A stretch of 6,026 nt of DNA, from assembly GCA_003455945.1 (NCBI GenBank), contig DMPQ01000127.1, positions 3,489 through 9,514 on the forward strand, written 5' to 3'. Below, in pieces: positions 1 through 6,026 of this stretch (positions are counted from its first letter, which is position 1; every line of letters starts with the position of its first letter). This DNA is from Planctomycetaceae bacterium. GTDB lineage: Bacteria > Planctomycetota > Planctomycetia > Pirellulales > Pirellulaceae. The notes beneath the pieces were generated by a model. The model did not search any database. It was not told where the DNA came from and saw only the letters and a list, made by a program, of their open reading frames with translations. The position numbers and the translations under genes were made by a program.

Positions 1-1142
1 GCTCGCCGCGAGCGAACGGCGACCGGATCCTGGTCGTCGTGCAACTCTCGGGAGGGAATGACGGGCTCAACACCGTCGTGCCGCACAAGCACGAGGCCTA
101 TCGCGCGGCCCGGCCGACCTTGCGGATCGACTCGTCCGACGTTCTCGCGATCGACGCCGAACTCGGTCTGCATCCCGCCTGTCGCCCGCTGGCCGATGCG
201 CTCGAAGCGGGGCAACTGGGGATCGTGCAGGGAGTCGGCTATGACCAGCCGAACCGCTCGCACTTCGAGTCGATGGATATCTGGCACTCCTGCCGGCGCA
301 AGGAAGATCGAGGGCAGGAAGGGTGGCTCGGCCGTGCGTTCGATCTGAACGGGGGCGCCGCAGCGCGAGATCCGGTCGGCATCTTTCTCGGCGAGTCGAA
401 GTTGCCGGCCTCGCTCGTCGCCCGATCGACTCCGGTCCCGAGCATCGACTCGCCCGAGCGGTTTCGCCTTCAGGGGCAAGATGCCGAGGCGCTGACGACC
501 GCGCTGTCGGGGATGTCGTCGCCGGCCGATTCGACGGCGCCGACCGGCGAAGCGGCAGCGCTCGCCGAGTTTCTGGAACGGAGCACCGGAGCCGCGCTCG
601 AAGCGAGTCGCCGAATCGAAGCGGCTCTCGCGTCCGGCAAGGCAGTGGAGGGATATCCGGCGACGCGTTTGGCCGAGAAGCTCTCCACCGTGGGGCGCCT
701 GATCGAGGCGGGACTATCGACGCGCGTCTTCTACGTCGAACTCGACGGCTTCGACACGCACTCGCAGCAGGCCGATGCGCATCGCGGACTGCTGGAGCAG
801 TGGAGCGGCGCACTCGGGGCGTTTCTTAAGGATCTCGCCGACATCGGACGCCTCGACGATACCGTCGTGGTCAGCTTCAGCGAGTTCGGTCGCCGTGTCG
901 CGGAGAACGCGAGCGAGGGGACCGATCACGGGGCGGCTGCTCCGCTCTTCCTGGCCGGAGGGCGCGTGGCCGGCGGACTTCACGGAGCCCATCCGTCGCT
1001 GACCGATCTGGACGACGGCGATCTGAAGTTCCACACCGACTTTCGTAGCGTCTACGCGACGCTGCTCGAGCAGTGGCTCGGCTGGGACGCGAGTCCTGCG
1101 CTCGGTGGTCGATTCGAGTCGCTTCCGCTGCTTCGCTCATGA
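1..1142 (+). CDS. DUF1501 family protein, short 'LSGGNDGLNTVVP' subfamily (5' end missing)
   Basis: This is the C-terminal part of a DUF1501 protein. The open frame enters from the left edge (first whole codon at 3) and ends at TGA 1140-1142, showing 379 residues. The GTG at 39 is internal: the codons before it read RILVV, the normal lead-in to the family's first motif, so the true start and a probable export signal lie upstream. Visible motifs are QLSGGNDGLNTVVP (residues 14-27), NRSHFESMDIWHS (about 84-96), FDTHSQQ (nt 750-770), SEFGRR (879-896) and GTDHG (918-932), then the usual FHTDFRSVYATLLEQWLGW end. DUF1501 is grouped, as I recall, with the alkaline phosphatase/sulfatase fold; the Asp and His residues in these motifs would fit metal binding, but no reaction is established. 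Such genes often follow a DUF1800 gene, which could lie to the left. The family call is sure; the function is unknown. Confidence 0.93.
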   Translation, partial: SPRANGDRILVVVQLSGGNDGLNTVVPHKHEAYRAARPTLRIDSSDVLAIDAELGLHPACRPLADALEAGQLGIVQGVGYDQPNRSHFESMDIWHSCRRKEDRGQEGWLGRAFDLNGGAAARDPVGIFLGESKLPASLVARSTPVPSIDSPERFRLQGQDAEALTTALSGMSSPADSTAPTGEAAALAEFLERSTGAALEASRRIEAALASGKAVEGYPATRLAEKLSTVGRLIEAGLSTRVFYVELDGFDTHSQQADAHRGLLEQWSGALGAFLKDLADIGRLDDTVVVSFSEFGRRVAENASEGTDHGAAAPLFLAGGRVAGGLHGAHPSLTDLDDGDLKFHTDFRSVYATLLEQWLGWDASPALGGRFESLPLLRS

Positions 1143-1164
1143 GGGCCTGAGCCGCGCGAAGGAA

Positions 1165-1186
1165 CGGCGTCGACGTAAGCACGCCG
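1165..1186 (+). terminator. weak hairpin after the first DUF1501 gene, possible transcript end
   Basis: CGGCGT (1165-1170) and ACGCCG (1181-1186) form a perfect 6-bp stem around a 10-base loop, starting 22 bases past the TGA of the first gene. No T-run follows, so it is not a classical intrinsic terminator. A 6-bp stem is easily found by chance in DNA this GC-rich. Confidence 0.2.
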
Positions 1187-1211
1187 CAGCGCCGGTCGAG
1201 TCGACGAGCGG

Positions 1212-1217
1212 TACAAT
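1212..1217 (+). promoter_or_regulatory. candidate -10 box (TACAAT) for the large gene
   Basis: TACAAT differs at one position from the sigma-70 consensus TATAAT and is one of the few AT-rich hexamers in this gap. It lies 41 bases before the ATG at 1259, so transcription would start near 1224. No TTGACA-like box is seen at the matching distance (about 1188-1195 reads AGCGCCGG), so the promoter call rests on the -10 alone. It overlaps the left arm of an inverted repeat (1208-1214 / 1236-1242). Confidence 0.3.
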
Positions 1218-1258
1218 CGGACGCTCCCACTCTCCGTACCGCGCTCGGGAGCCGTCCG
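1218..1258 (+). promoter_or_regulatory. leader hairpin that masks the ribosome binding site of the large gene
   Basis: CGGACGCTCCC (1218-1228) pairs with 1247-1258, which reads GGGAGC, a single bulged C at 1253, then GTCCG. This gives 11 base pairs, nine of them G-C, around an 18-base loop. The 3' arm contains the whole Shine-Dalgarno GGGAG, and the stem closes at 1258, the base before the ATG. In RNA this would hide the ribosome binding site. If transcription starts near 1224 (from TACAAT at 1212-1217), the first six bases of the 5' arm are absent and only the inner pairs remain, so the full hairpin would form mainly in transcripts reading through from upstream. The pairing is read directly from the sequence; the regulatory role is inference. 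Confidence 0.45.
1247..1251 (+). promoter_or_regulatory. Shine-Dalgarno site of the large gene
   Basis: GGGAG sits seven bases before the ATG at 1259, a normal spacing, and supports that start. The same start gives a clean signal peptide. The site lies inside the 3' arm of the hairpin at 1218-1258. Confidence 0.65.
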
Positions 1259-4200
1259 ATGCTTCGCCCGTCTCTTGCGACATCGTTGTTGATCGTCGCG
1301 CTCGCCGCGACTTTCGCTTCCGCTCAGCAGCGTCCGAACTGGGCTCCTGCTCCGCCGCCGCTGGCCGATCGTCTGGTCGCATGGTACGACGCGCCATCAC
1401 TCGTGGCGGCATTGGCCGAACGCGGGATCGAGATCGGGCCTTCCGGAGAAGCTGCGGCATGGCCTGACGCTTCGGGGAACGGACGGGATCTCGCGGCCGA
1501 GCCGTCCGAAGCGGCGCCGCGTTTGATCTCGGAAGACGCGTATCGAGCGCTCCGCTTCGACGGCGAGCGTACGGCCTTTCGACGTGACGATTCGTTGACG
1601 CTCAGCGCCGGCACGGTGTTCGTCGTCGGTACCTGGTTCGGAAACGGCGGCGGCTTTCGAGGGGCGATGGCGCTCTCGCGAGCCGATGCCAACGACTATG
1701 TTTCGGGATTCAACTACGACCTCGGACCGGTCGGATCGACGCAGTTCGACACGATCAACGTCGAAGGAGCCGGCTTCGGCGGGGCTCGTGATCTGTTCGA
1801 CGGCACGCTGCCGTTCGGCCGACAGACGCGCGTCGCGGTCGATCTGGGGAGCGGCGAGCAAGGGGTGAGCGTGCGGGTCGACGGTCGGTTGACCGGAACG
1901 CGCCCGCGCGATGCGGTCCCGATTTCGCTCGAACGGATCGTGCTCGGCGCGCGGTGGTACGACAACGCCGGACCGCCGCGGGTGCAGGGGCACGGCGAGT
2001 GCGATCTGGCGGCGGTGCTGATCTACGATCGAGTGCTCGATGCGGCGGAGCATGCCGCGGTCGACGCTTATCTGACGGAGCGGTTCGGCAAAGGAGTGAC
2101 CGTCGAATTGCCTCGCGCCTCCGACGGCCGAATCCCGTTGGTGACCGTCGCCGATCCGCCGAGGATTCAGGTGCTGCAACCCGGGTTCCGGACCGAGAAG
2201 CTCCCGCTCGAACTGACCAACATCAACAACCTGGTCTACCGCCATGACGGGCGACTGATGGCGCTCGGCTACGACGGCCGCCTCTGGTGGCTCGACGATA
2301 CCGACTGTGACGGACTCGAGGATCGGGCGACGCTCTATTTCGACGGCCGCTCGACTTTTCGCGGTCCGATCGGGTTGGCGATTGCACCGAAGGATTTCGC
2401 GCACGGCGCCGGCGTCTTCGTGCCGAGCAAGGGGAAGCTCTCGTTCGTCGTCGACACGGACGGCGACGACATCGCCGACCAGGAGCGGATCGTCGCCTCG
2501 GGTTGGCAGGAGATCACGCAGTCGGTCGATACGCTCGGCGTCGACGTCGATCCGCGAGACGGTTCGGTCTGGTTCGGCCTGGGGACCGGCGACTACACGA
2601 ATGCGTATCGAGTCGGCTCGGACGCCGCTGCCGCGTACGAGCTCGCTTCGGACCGAGGGACGATCCAGCGACTGGCTCCGAATCTGATCGACCGCGAGAT
2701 CGTCGCGACGGGCATCCGCTTTCCGGTCGGGCTGCGATTTTCGCCGGAGGGGGATGCCTTCGTCACCGACCAAGAGGGAGCGACCTGGCTCCCCAACGGC
2801 AACCCGTTCGACGAGCTGCTGGTGATCGAGCGAGGGAGGCACTACGGCTTTCCTCCTCGCCATCCGCGGCATCTGCCGAACGTGATCGACGAGCCGAGTC
2901 TGTTCGACTACGGGCCTCAGCATCAGTCGACCTGCGGACTGAACTTCGATCTGCCGGTTCGACCGGGCGATCCGATCTTCGGTCCCGAACGTTGGCGAGG
3001 CGATCTGTTCGTCGCAGGCTACTCGCGCGGCAAGGTCTACCGCACCCGCATCGTGAAGAGCGGCACCGGCATGGTCGCGGGGAACGACCTGTTCGCCTGC
3101 ACCGACATGCTCCCTGCCGATGTCGTCGTCTCGCCGCGAGGCGATCTGCTCGTCGCACTGCACAGCGGCGGTCCTGACTGGGGAAGCGGTCCGACCGGAA
3201 ACGGTGAGATCTGGCGCATCGTCGACGAGCGGCATGAGACGGCTCGTCCCGTTGCGGCTTGGGCCTCGTCGCCGACCGAAGTGCAGGTCGCCTTCGATCG
3301 ACCGCTCGGACTCGAGCAGACCGAGCGACTTGCCGAACGGATCGCGATCGAGTTCGGTCCGTTCGTTGCCGCAGGAGATCGCTTCGAAACGCTGCGGCCG
3401 GGGTATCAGGTCGTGGCCGACCAACTTCGACGACCTCGCTTTCCGCTGCCGGTTCGGAGCGTACAGCTGACGGCCGATCGACGGACGCTGATTCTCGCGG
3501 TCGACGCGCAGCGACATCAGGCAGGGCATGCCGTTTCGATCGAAGGGCTCGGTCGACCCGAACGAATCGGGAGCGCGAAGGAGTCGCAGTTCCCCGAGAC
3601 CGATCTGGCCTACACGCTGCACGGCGTCGAAGCGACTTGGTCCGATGCCGGCGGCGTCGAACGATGGCGAGGCTGGCTCCCTCATCTCGATCCGCAGATC
3701 GCGCTTCGATTGACCGCAGGGAGTGCGGCGCACGAGCGCCTGGCCGAGTTGCTGCGCGAACCGGGAACGCTTCGACTCGAAACGCGACTCGATCTGACCG
3801 ATCTGCTCCGCCCCGCGGTCCAGCCCGGCGCGGCGATCGATTACGAGTGGCCGGTCGAAACGGCACGAATCGTCTTCGTCTCGAATCGCGCCGGGCTCGT
3901 TCGAGTCGACGAGCGAGCGGCGGACCGCCGAGACGGCTCGCTGGGAACCGTCGAGCTCGAGATGAAGCCGGGGCAAACCGACGCCTCGGTCGAGATCGTG
4001 ATCGAAACGGGAGGGGAATCGCTCGAACTCGCCGTCGGTTGGTCGACAGCCGAGGATCCGACCGTTCGCCCGTGGCCGCTGAATCGGATGAGTCCCGATT
4101 GGGTCATCCCCGAACCGCCGACCGAACCGAGCGACGGTCGGGTCGCCGCCGATCATCCGCTGCTCGCCGGCGGTAACTGGGAGCGGGGACAACGTCTCTT

Positions 4201-5380
4201 CCGAAGCGAGACGCTCGGCTGCGCGAAGTGTCATCGCTTCGACCGAGTCGGCGGCGCGATCGGCCCCGATCTTTCGAACCTGCCGTATCGCGATCCCGAG
4301 TCGATCGTGCGCGACATCGTAACGCCCAGCTTCGCGATCAACCCCGATCATCTGACTCAGGCGGTCGAGACGGTCGACGGCGGCTCGTTCGTCGGTGCGG
4401 TCCGCAGCGTCGACGGTCGATGGGTGATCGGCACGGCGGAGGGGAAGGAGATCGTCGTCGAACCGAGCGATGTCGCGTCGATCACCCCCGTCCCGACGTC
4501 GATCATGCCCGAAGGTCTGATCGACAAGGTGCGCTCGAGCGAGCCGACGGCGATCGCGGATCTGCTGGTCTACCTGACGACCGTCGGGCCCCGCATGCCC
4601 GAGTACGGGCCGCTGCCGGTTCCGCCGCCGATCCCGAGAGCGGAAGTCGATCGCGTGATGGCGGGGGGAGAACCGACGACGGAGCGACGCCCCCTGCACA
4701 TCCTGCTGGTCGACGGCGAGAAGGACCACGGTCTGGGCGAACACGACTATCCGGCCTGGCAGGCGATGTGGCGACGGTGGCTTGCACAAGCCGAAGGAGT
4801 CACGGTCGATGTCGCCCGCGACTGGCCGAGCGCCGAGCAATGGAGCCAGGCCGATACGGTCGTGCTCTTTCAGCACGGAACATGGAACGATGAGCGGGCG
4901 CGCGATGTCGATCGGCACTTTCGTCGCGGCGGCGGGCTGATGCTGCTCCACTGGGCGGTCGACGGCGGAGGGGATCCGGAGGGATTCGCCGAACGGATCG
5001 GACTGGCGGTACGGTCGACCGAAATCCGTTACCGACACGGACCGCTGTCGCTCGACTTCGCTCCGGGAAGCGAGCATCCGATCGCCCGTAATCTGACGAA
5101 GGTCGACTGGTACGACGAGAGCTACTGGATGCTGGTCGGTGATCGGACGAAGATCGCCGAGATCGCGGTCGGCGAAGAAGAGGGTGCCGCGCGGCCGCTC
5201 TTCTGGACACTCGAACCGCAAGGAGGGCGCGTCTTCGTTTCGATCCTCGGCCACTACGCTTGGACGTTCGACGATCCGCTCTTTCGGATCGTGGCGCTGC
5301 GAGGGCTCGCGTGGAGTGCCGGCGAGCCGGTCGATCGCTTCATGCCGATCGTCGAATCCGGAGCTCGTATCGCCGACTGA
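1259..5380 (+). CDS. secreted multidomain protein: LamG-like, sorbosone dehydrogenase-like propeller, cytochrome c, ThuA-like
   Basis: This 1373-residue exported protein is complete. Residues 1-22 are a signal peptide with a likely cut at ASA|QQ. About 38-278 resemble a LamG/concanavalin-like fold (VAWYDA, WPDASGNGRDL, ALRFDG, LAAVLIYDRVL). About 300-655 resemble PQQ-type glucose/sorbosone dehydrogenase propellers: two Asp-rich loops (DDTDCDGLED 346-355, DTDGDDIAD 399-407), GIRFPVGLRFSPEGDAFVTD, DELLVIERGRHYGFP (518-532) and HQSTCGLNFD (555-564). About 668-765 look like an Ig-type strand domain; about 780-960 are unrecognised. About 970-1110 form the planctomycete haem-binding domain with CAKCH (988-992) and a probable second ligand, Met1083, in IMPEGLIDK. 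About 1144-1355 resemble ThuA (HILLVDGEKDHG, GGGLMLLHWAVDGG, HPIARNL, YDESYW, VSILGHYAWTFDDP). A role in periplasmic or surface sugar oxidation with electron transfer to haem is inferred; the substrate and PQQ use are unproven. The gene lies 116 bases after a DUF1501 gene and converges on another. Confidence 0.93.
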   Translation: MLRPSLATSLLIVALAATFASAQQRPNWAPAPPPLADRLVAWYDAPSLVAALAERGIEIGPSGEAAAWPDASGNGRDLAAEPSEAAPRLISEDAYRALRFDGERTAFRRDDSLTLSAGTVFVVGTWFGNGGGFRGAMALSRADANDYVSGFNYDLGPVGSTQFDTINVEGAGFGGARDLFDGTLPFGRQTRVAVDLGSGEQGVSVRVDGRLTGTRPRDAVPISLERIVLGARWYDNAGPPRVQGHGECDLAAVLIYDRVLDAAEHAAVDAYLTERFGKGVTVELPRASDGRIPLVTVADPPRIQVLQPGFRTEKLPLELTNINNLVYRHDGRLMALGYDGRLWWLDDTDCDGLEDRATLYFDGRSTFRGPIGLAIAPKDFAHGAGVFVPSKGKLSFVVDTDGDDIADQERIVASGWQEITQSVDTLGVDVDPRDGSVWFGLGTGDYTNAYRVGSDAAAAYELASDRGTIQRLAPNLIDREIVATGIRFPVGLRFSPEGDAFVTDQEGATWLPNGNPFDELLVIERGRHYGFPPRHPRHLPNVIDEPSLFDYGPQHQSTCGLNFDLPVRPGDPIFGPERWRGDLFVAGYSRGKVYRTRIVKSGTGMVAGNDLFACTDMLPADVVVSPRGDLLVALHSGGPDWGSGPTGNGEIWRIVDERHETARPVAAWASSPTEVQVAFDRPLGLEQTERLAERIAIEFGPFVAAGDRFETLRPGYQVVADQLRRPRFPLPVRSVQLTADRRTLILAVDAQRHQAGHAVSIEGLGRPERIGSAKESQFPETDLAYTLHGVEATWSDAGGVERWRGWLPHLDPQIALRLTAGSAAHERLAELLREPGTLRLETRLDLTDLLRPAVQPGAAIDYEWPVETARIVFVSNRAGLVRVDERAADRRDGSLGTVELEMKPGQTDASVEIVIETGGESLELAVGWSTAEDPTVRPWPLNRMSPDWVIPEPPTEPSDGRVAADHPLLAGGNWERGQRLFRSETLGCAKCHRFDRVGGAIGPDLSNLPYRDPESIVRDIVTPSFAINPDHLTQAVETVDGGSFVGAVRSVDGRWVIGTAEGKEIVVEPSDVASITPVPTSIMPEGLIDKVRSSEPTAIADLLVYLTTVGPRMPEYGPLPVPPPIPRAEVDRVMAGGEPTTERRPLHILLVDGEKDHGLGEHDYPAWQAMWRRWLAQAEGVTVDVARDWPSAEQWSQADTVVLFQHGTWNDERARDVDRHFRRGGGLMLLHWAVDGGGDPEGFAERIGLAVRSTEIRYRHGPLSLDFAPGSEHPIARNLTKVDWYDESYWMLVGDRTKIAEIAVGEEEGAARPLFWTLEPQGGRVFVSILGHYAWTFDDPLFRIVALRGLAWSAGEPVDRFMPIVESGARIAD

Positions 5381-5461
5381 TCGGTAGTGACGTAGCGCCT
5401 TGCTCCGTCGTCAGTCCGCTGCCGAGAAACCGTCCGCGCCGCGACAGCGACGATTCGGTTA

Positions 5462-5500
5462 TCGCGGCCGGCGTGTCGCGGCGCACCGACACGGCCGCGA
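5462..5500. terminator. bulged 14-bp hairpin between the two convergent genes, probable two-way transcript end
   Basis: TCGCGGCC (5462-5469) pairs with GGCCGCGA (5493-5500), and GTGTCG (5473-5478) pairs with CGACAC (5487-5492), with GGC (5470-5472) bulged and an 8-base loop. It lies between convergent genes and touches the stop codon of the minus-strand gene (TAG at 5503-5501) with no gap. No T-run follows on either strand, so it would be a U-less terminator or an mRNA 3'-end protector. Confidence 0.45.
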
Positions 5501-6026
5501 CTACAGCAATTCGCGGATCGGCTTGACGTCCGGATCGACCAGGTACTGCGGTCGACCTCGGAAATCGAACAGCCGTTCGCGGTTCAGGTCGACTCCCAGG
5601 TTGCGATAGAGGGTCGCGAAGACCTCGGGAAAGGTGACCGGCCGATCGTCCGCCGCTCCGCCCAATCGATCGGTCGAGCCGATGACTTGCCCGGTCTTCA
5701 TGCCGCCGCCGGCCATCAGTGCACAGGTGACTCCCGGCCAATGATCGCGCCCGGCATCCTTGTTGATCTGCGGCGTGCGGCCGAACTCACCCCAGGCGAT
5801 GACCGTGACGTCGTCGGCCAGACCGCGCTGGTGCAGATCCTCGACCAACGCCGAGACCGCTCGATCGAAGATCGGAAGCTCTTCCTGAGCCGCACCGAAG
5901 TTGTTGCCGTGCCAGTCCCAGAAGCTGTAGTTGACCGTGACGACGCGCGCCCCGGCCTCGATCAGGCGGCGGGCGGCGAGCAGGTTCTGAGGGACTCGCG
6001 GCGCGCCGTCCCCCTTGGGGCGACTC
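5501..6026 (-). CDS. DUF1501 family protein, 'GMKTGQVIGSTDRLG' subfamily (5' end missing)
   Basis: This is the C-terminal 174 residues of a second DUF1501 protein, on the minus strand and ending at TAG (5503-5501). The frame stays open to the right edge. The TTG at 5848 is not the start, because the codons above it continue the family sequence: VPQNLLAARRLIEAGARVV, NYSFWDWHGNNF (window residues 32-43) and LPIFDRAVSALVEDL. Then come GEFGRTPQIN (79-88; nt 5791-5762), DAGRDHWP (90-97), AGGGMKTGQVIGSTDRLG (105-122), DRPVTFPEVFATLYRNLGVD and the usual KPIRELL end. This is the longer planctomycete subfamily, often encoded beside DUF1549/DUF1553 cytochrome proteins, which may lie to the right. It differs clearly from the DUF1501 protein at the left edge, so the two are not a recent duplication. 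Members are usually exported, but the N-terminus is not visible here. The enzymatic role is unknown. Confidence 0.93.
   Translation of the reverse strand, partial: SRPKGDGAPRVPQNLLAARRLIEAGARVVTVNYSFWDWHGNNFGAAQEELPIFDRAVSALVEDLHQRGLADDVTVIAWGEFGRTPQINKDAGRDHWPGVTCALMAGGGMKTGQVIGSTDRLGGAADDRPVTFPEVFATLYRNLGVDLNRERLFDFRGRPQYLVDPDVKPIRELL

Noticed and set aside
67..813. Minus-strand open frame of 248 codons opposite the first DUF1501 gene
   Set aside because: The product is arginine- and serine-rich low-complexity sequence typical of shadow frames in GC-rich DNA, and the plus strand carries clear family motifs.
1143..1258. Small gene or RNA gene in the gap between the first two genes
   Set aside because: No short frame with a ribosome site and no tRNA-like cloverleaf was seen; the gap is accounted for by hairpins, a -10-like box and the Shine-Dalgarno.
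1105..1467. Plus-strand frame of 120 codons crossing the gap between the first two genes
   Set aside because: It overlaps the end of the DUF1501 gene and the signal peptide of the next, has arginine-rich composition and no motif.
2763..3866. Minus-strand open frame of 367 codons inside the large gene
   Set aside because: Arginine-rich translation without motifs; fully overlapped by the coding strand of the propeller region.
3259..4176. Plus-strand frame of 305 codons in another register of the large gene
   Set aside because: Repetitive Arg/Ser/Ala composition and no start signal; the true frame is continuous through this part, so no frameshift needs explaining.
1397..5254. Minus-strand open frame of 1285 codons covering most of the large gene
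   Set aside because: Its translation is rich in Arg and Asp with no recognisable domain, no signal peptide and no ribosome site, while the plus strand encodes well-known motifs throughout. It is a by-product of the absence of TTA, CTA and TCA codons.
5340..5741. Minus-strand frame of 133 codons across the convergent gap
   Set aside because: It runs out of register with the DUF1501 gene on the same strand, which has clear family motifs, and its product is low-complexity.
5846..5848. TTG as the start of the minus-strand DUF1501 gene
   Set aside because: The codons above it stay open to the window edge and encode conserved family sequence such as NYSFWDWHGNNF, so the start is outside.

Overview
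The window is GC-rich (about two thirds G+C) and has the typical gene content of a planctomycete, or a close PVC-group relative. Two DUF1501 proteins of different subfamilies flank one very large secreted protein, which joins a glycan-binding-like fold, a sorbosone/glucose-dehydrogenase-like propeller, a planctomycete-type cytochrome c domain and a ThuA-like domain. This assignment rests on recognised family motifs; no species can be named.

Layout. (1) Positions 1-1142, + strand: C-terminal 379 residues of a DUF1501 protein of the short 'QLSGGNDGLNTVVP' type; its N-terminus lies left of the window. (2) 1143-1258: a 116-base gap. It holds a weak hairpin just after the first gene, a TACAAT box, a Shine-Dalgarno sequence, and an 11-bp hairpin that buries this Shine-Dalgarno and ends one base before the next ATG. 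(3) 1259-5380, + strand: the 1373-residue exported multidomain protein, complete. (4) 5381-5500: a 120-base gap between convergent genes, with a 14-bp bulged hairpin directly next to the following stop codon. (5) 5501-6026, - strand: C-terminal 174 residues of a second DUF1501 protein, of the 'GMKTGQVIGSTDRLG' type, whose start lies right of the window.

How the genes may work together (inference). The large protein looks like an extracytoplasmic oxidoreductase: the propeller would oxidise a sugar or polyol, the single covalent haem would take the electrons, and the LamG-like and ThuA-like modules would bind or act on carbohydrate. The DUF1501 proteins are probably exported too. In planctomycetes the first type is often encoded beside DUF1800 and the second beside DUF1549/DUF1553 cytochrome proteins, so such partners may lie just outside the two edges. 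Nothing in the window fixes a substrate.

No tRNA, rRNA, CRISPR array, insertion sequence or phage gene was seen. The most interesting non-coding signal is the structured leader in front of the large gene. The most interesting protein signal is its four-module fusion plus a roughly 180-residue linker region that I do not recognise.
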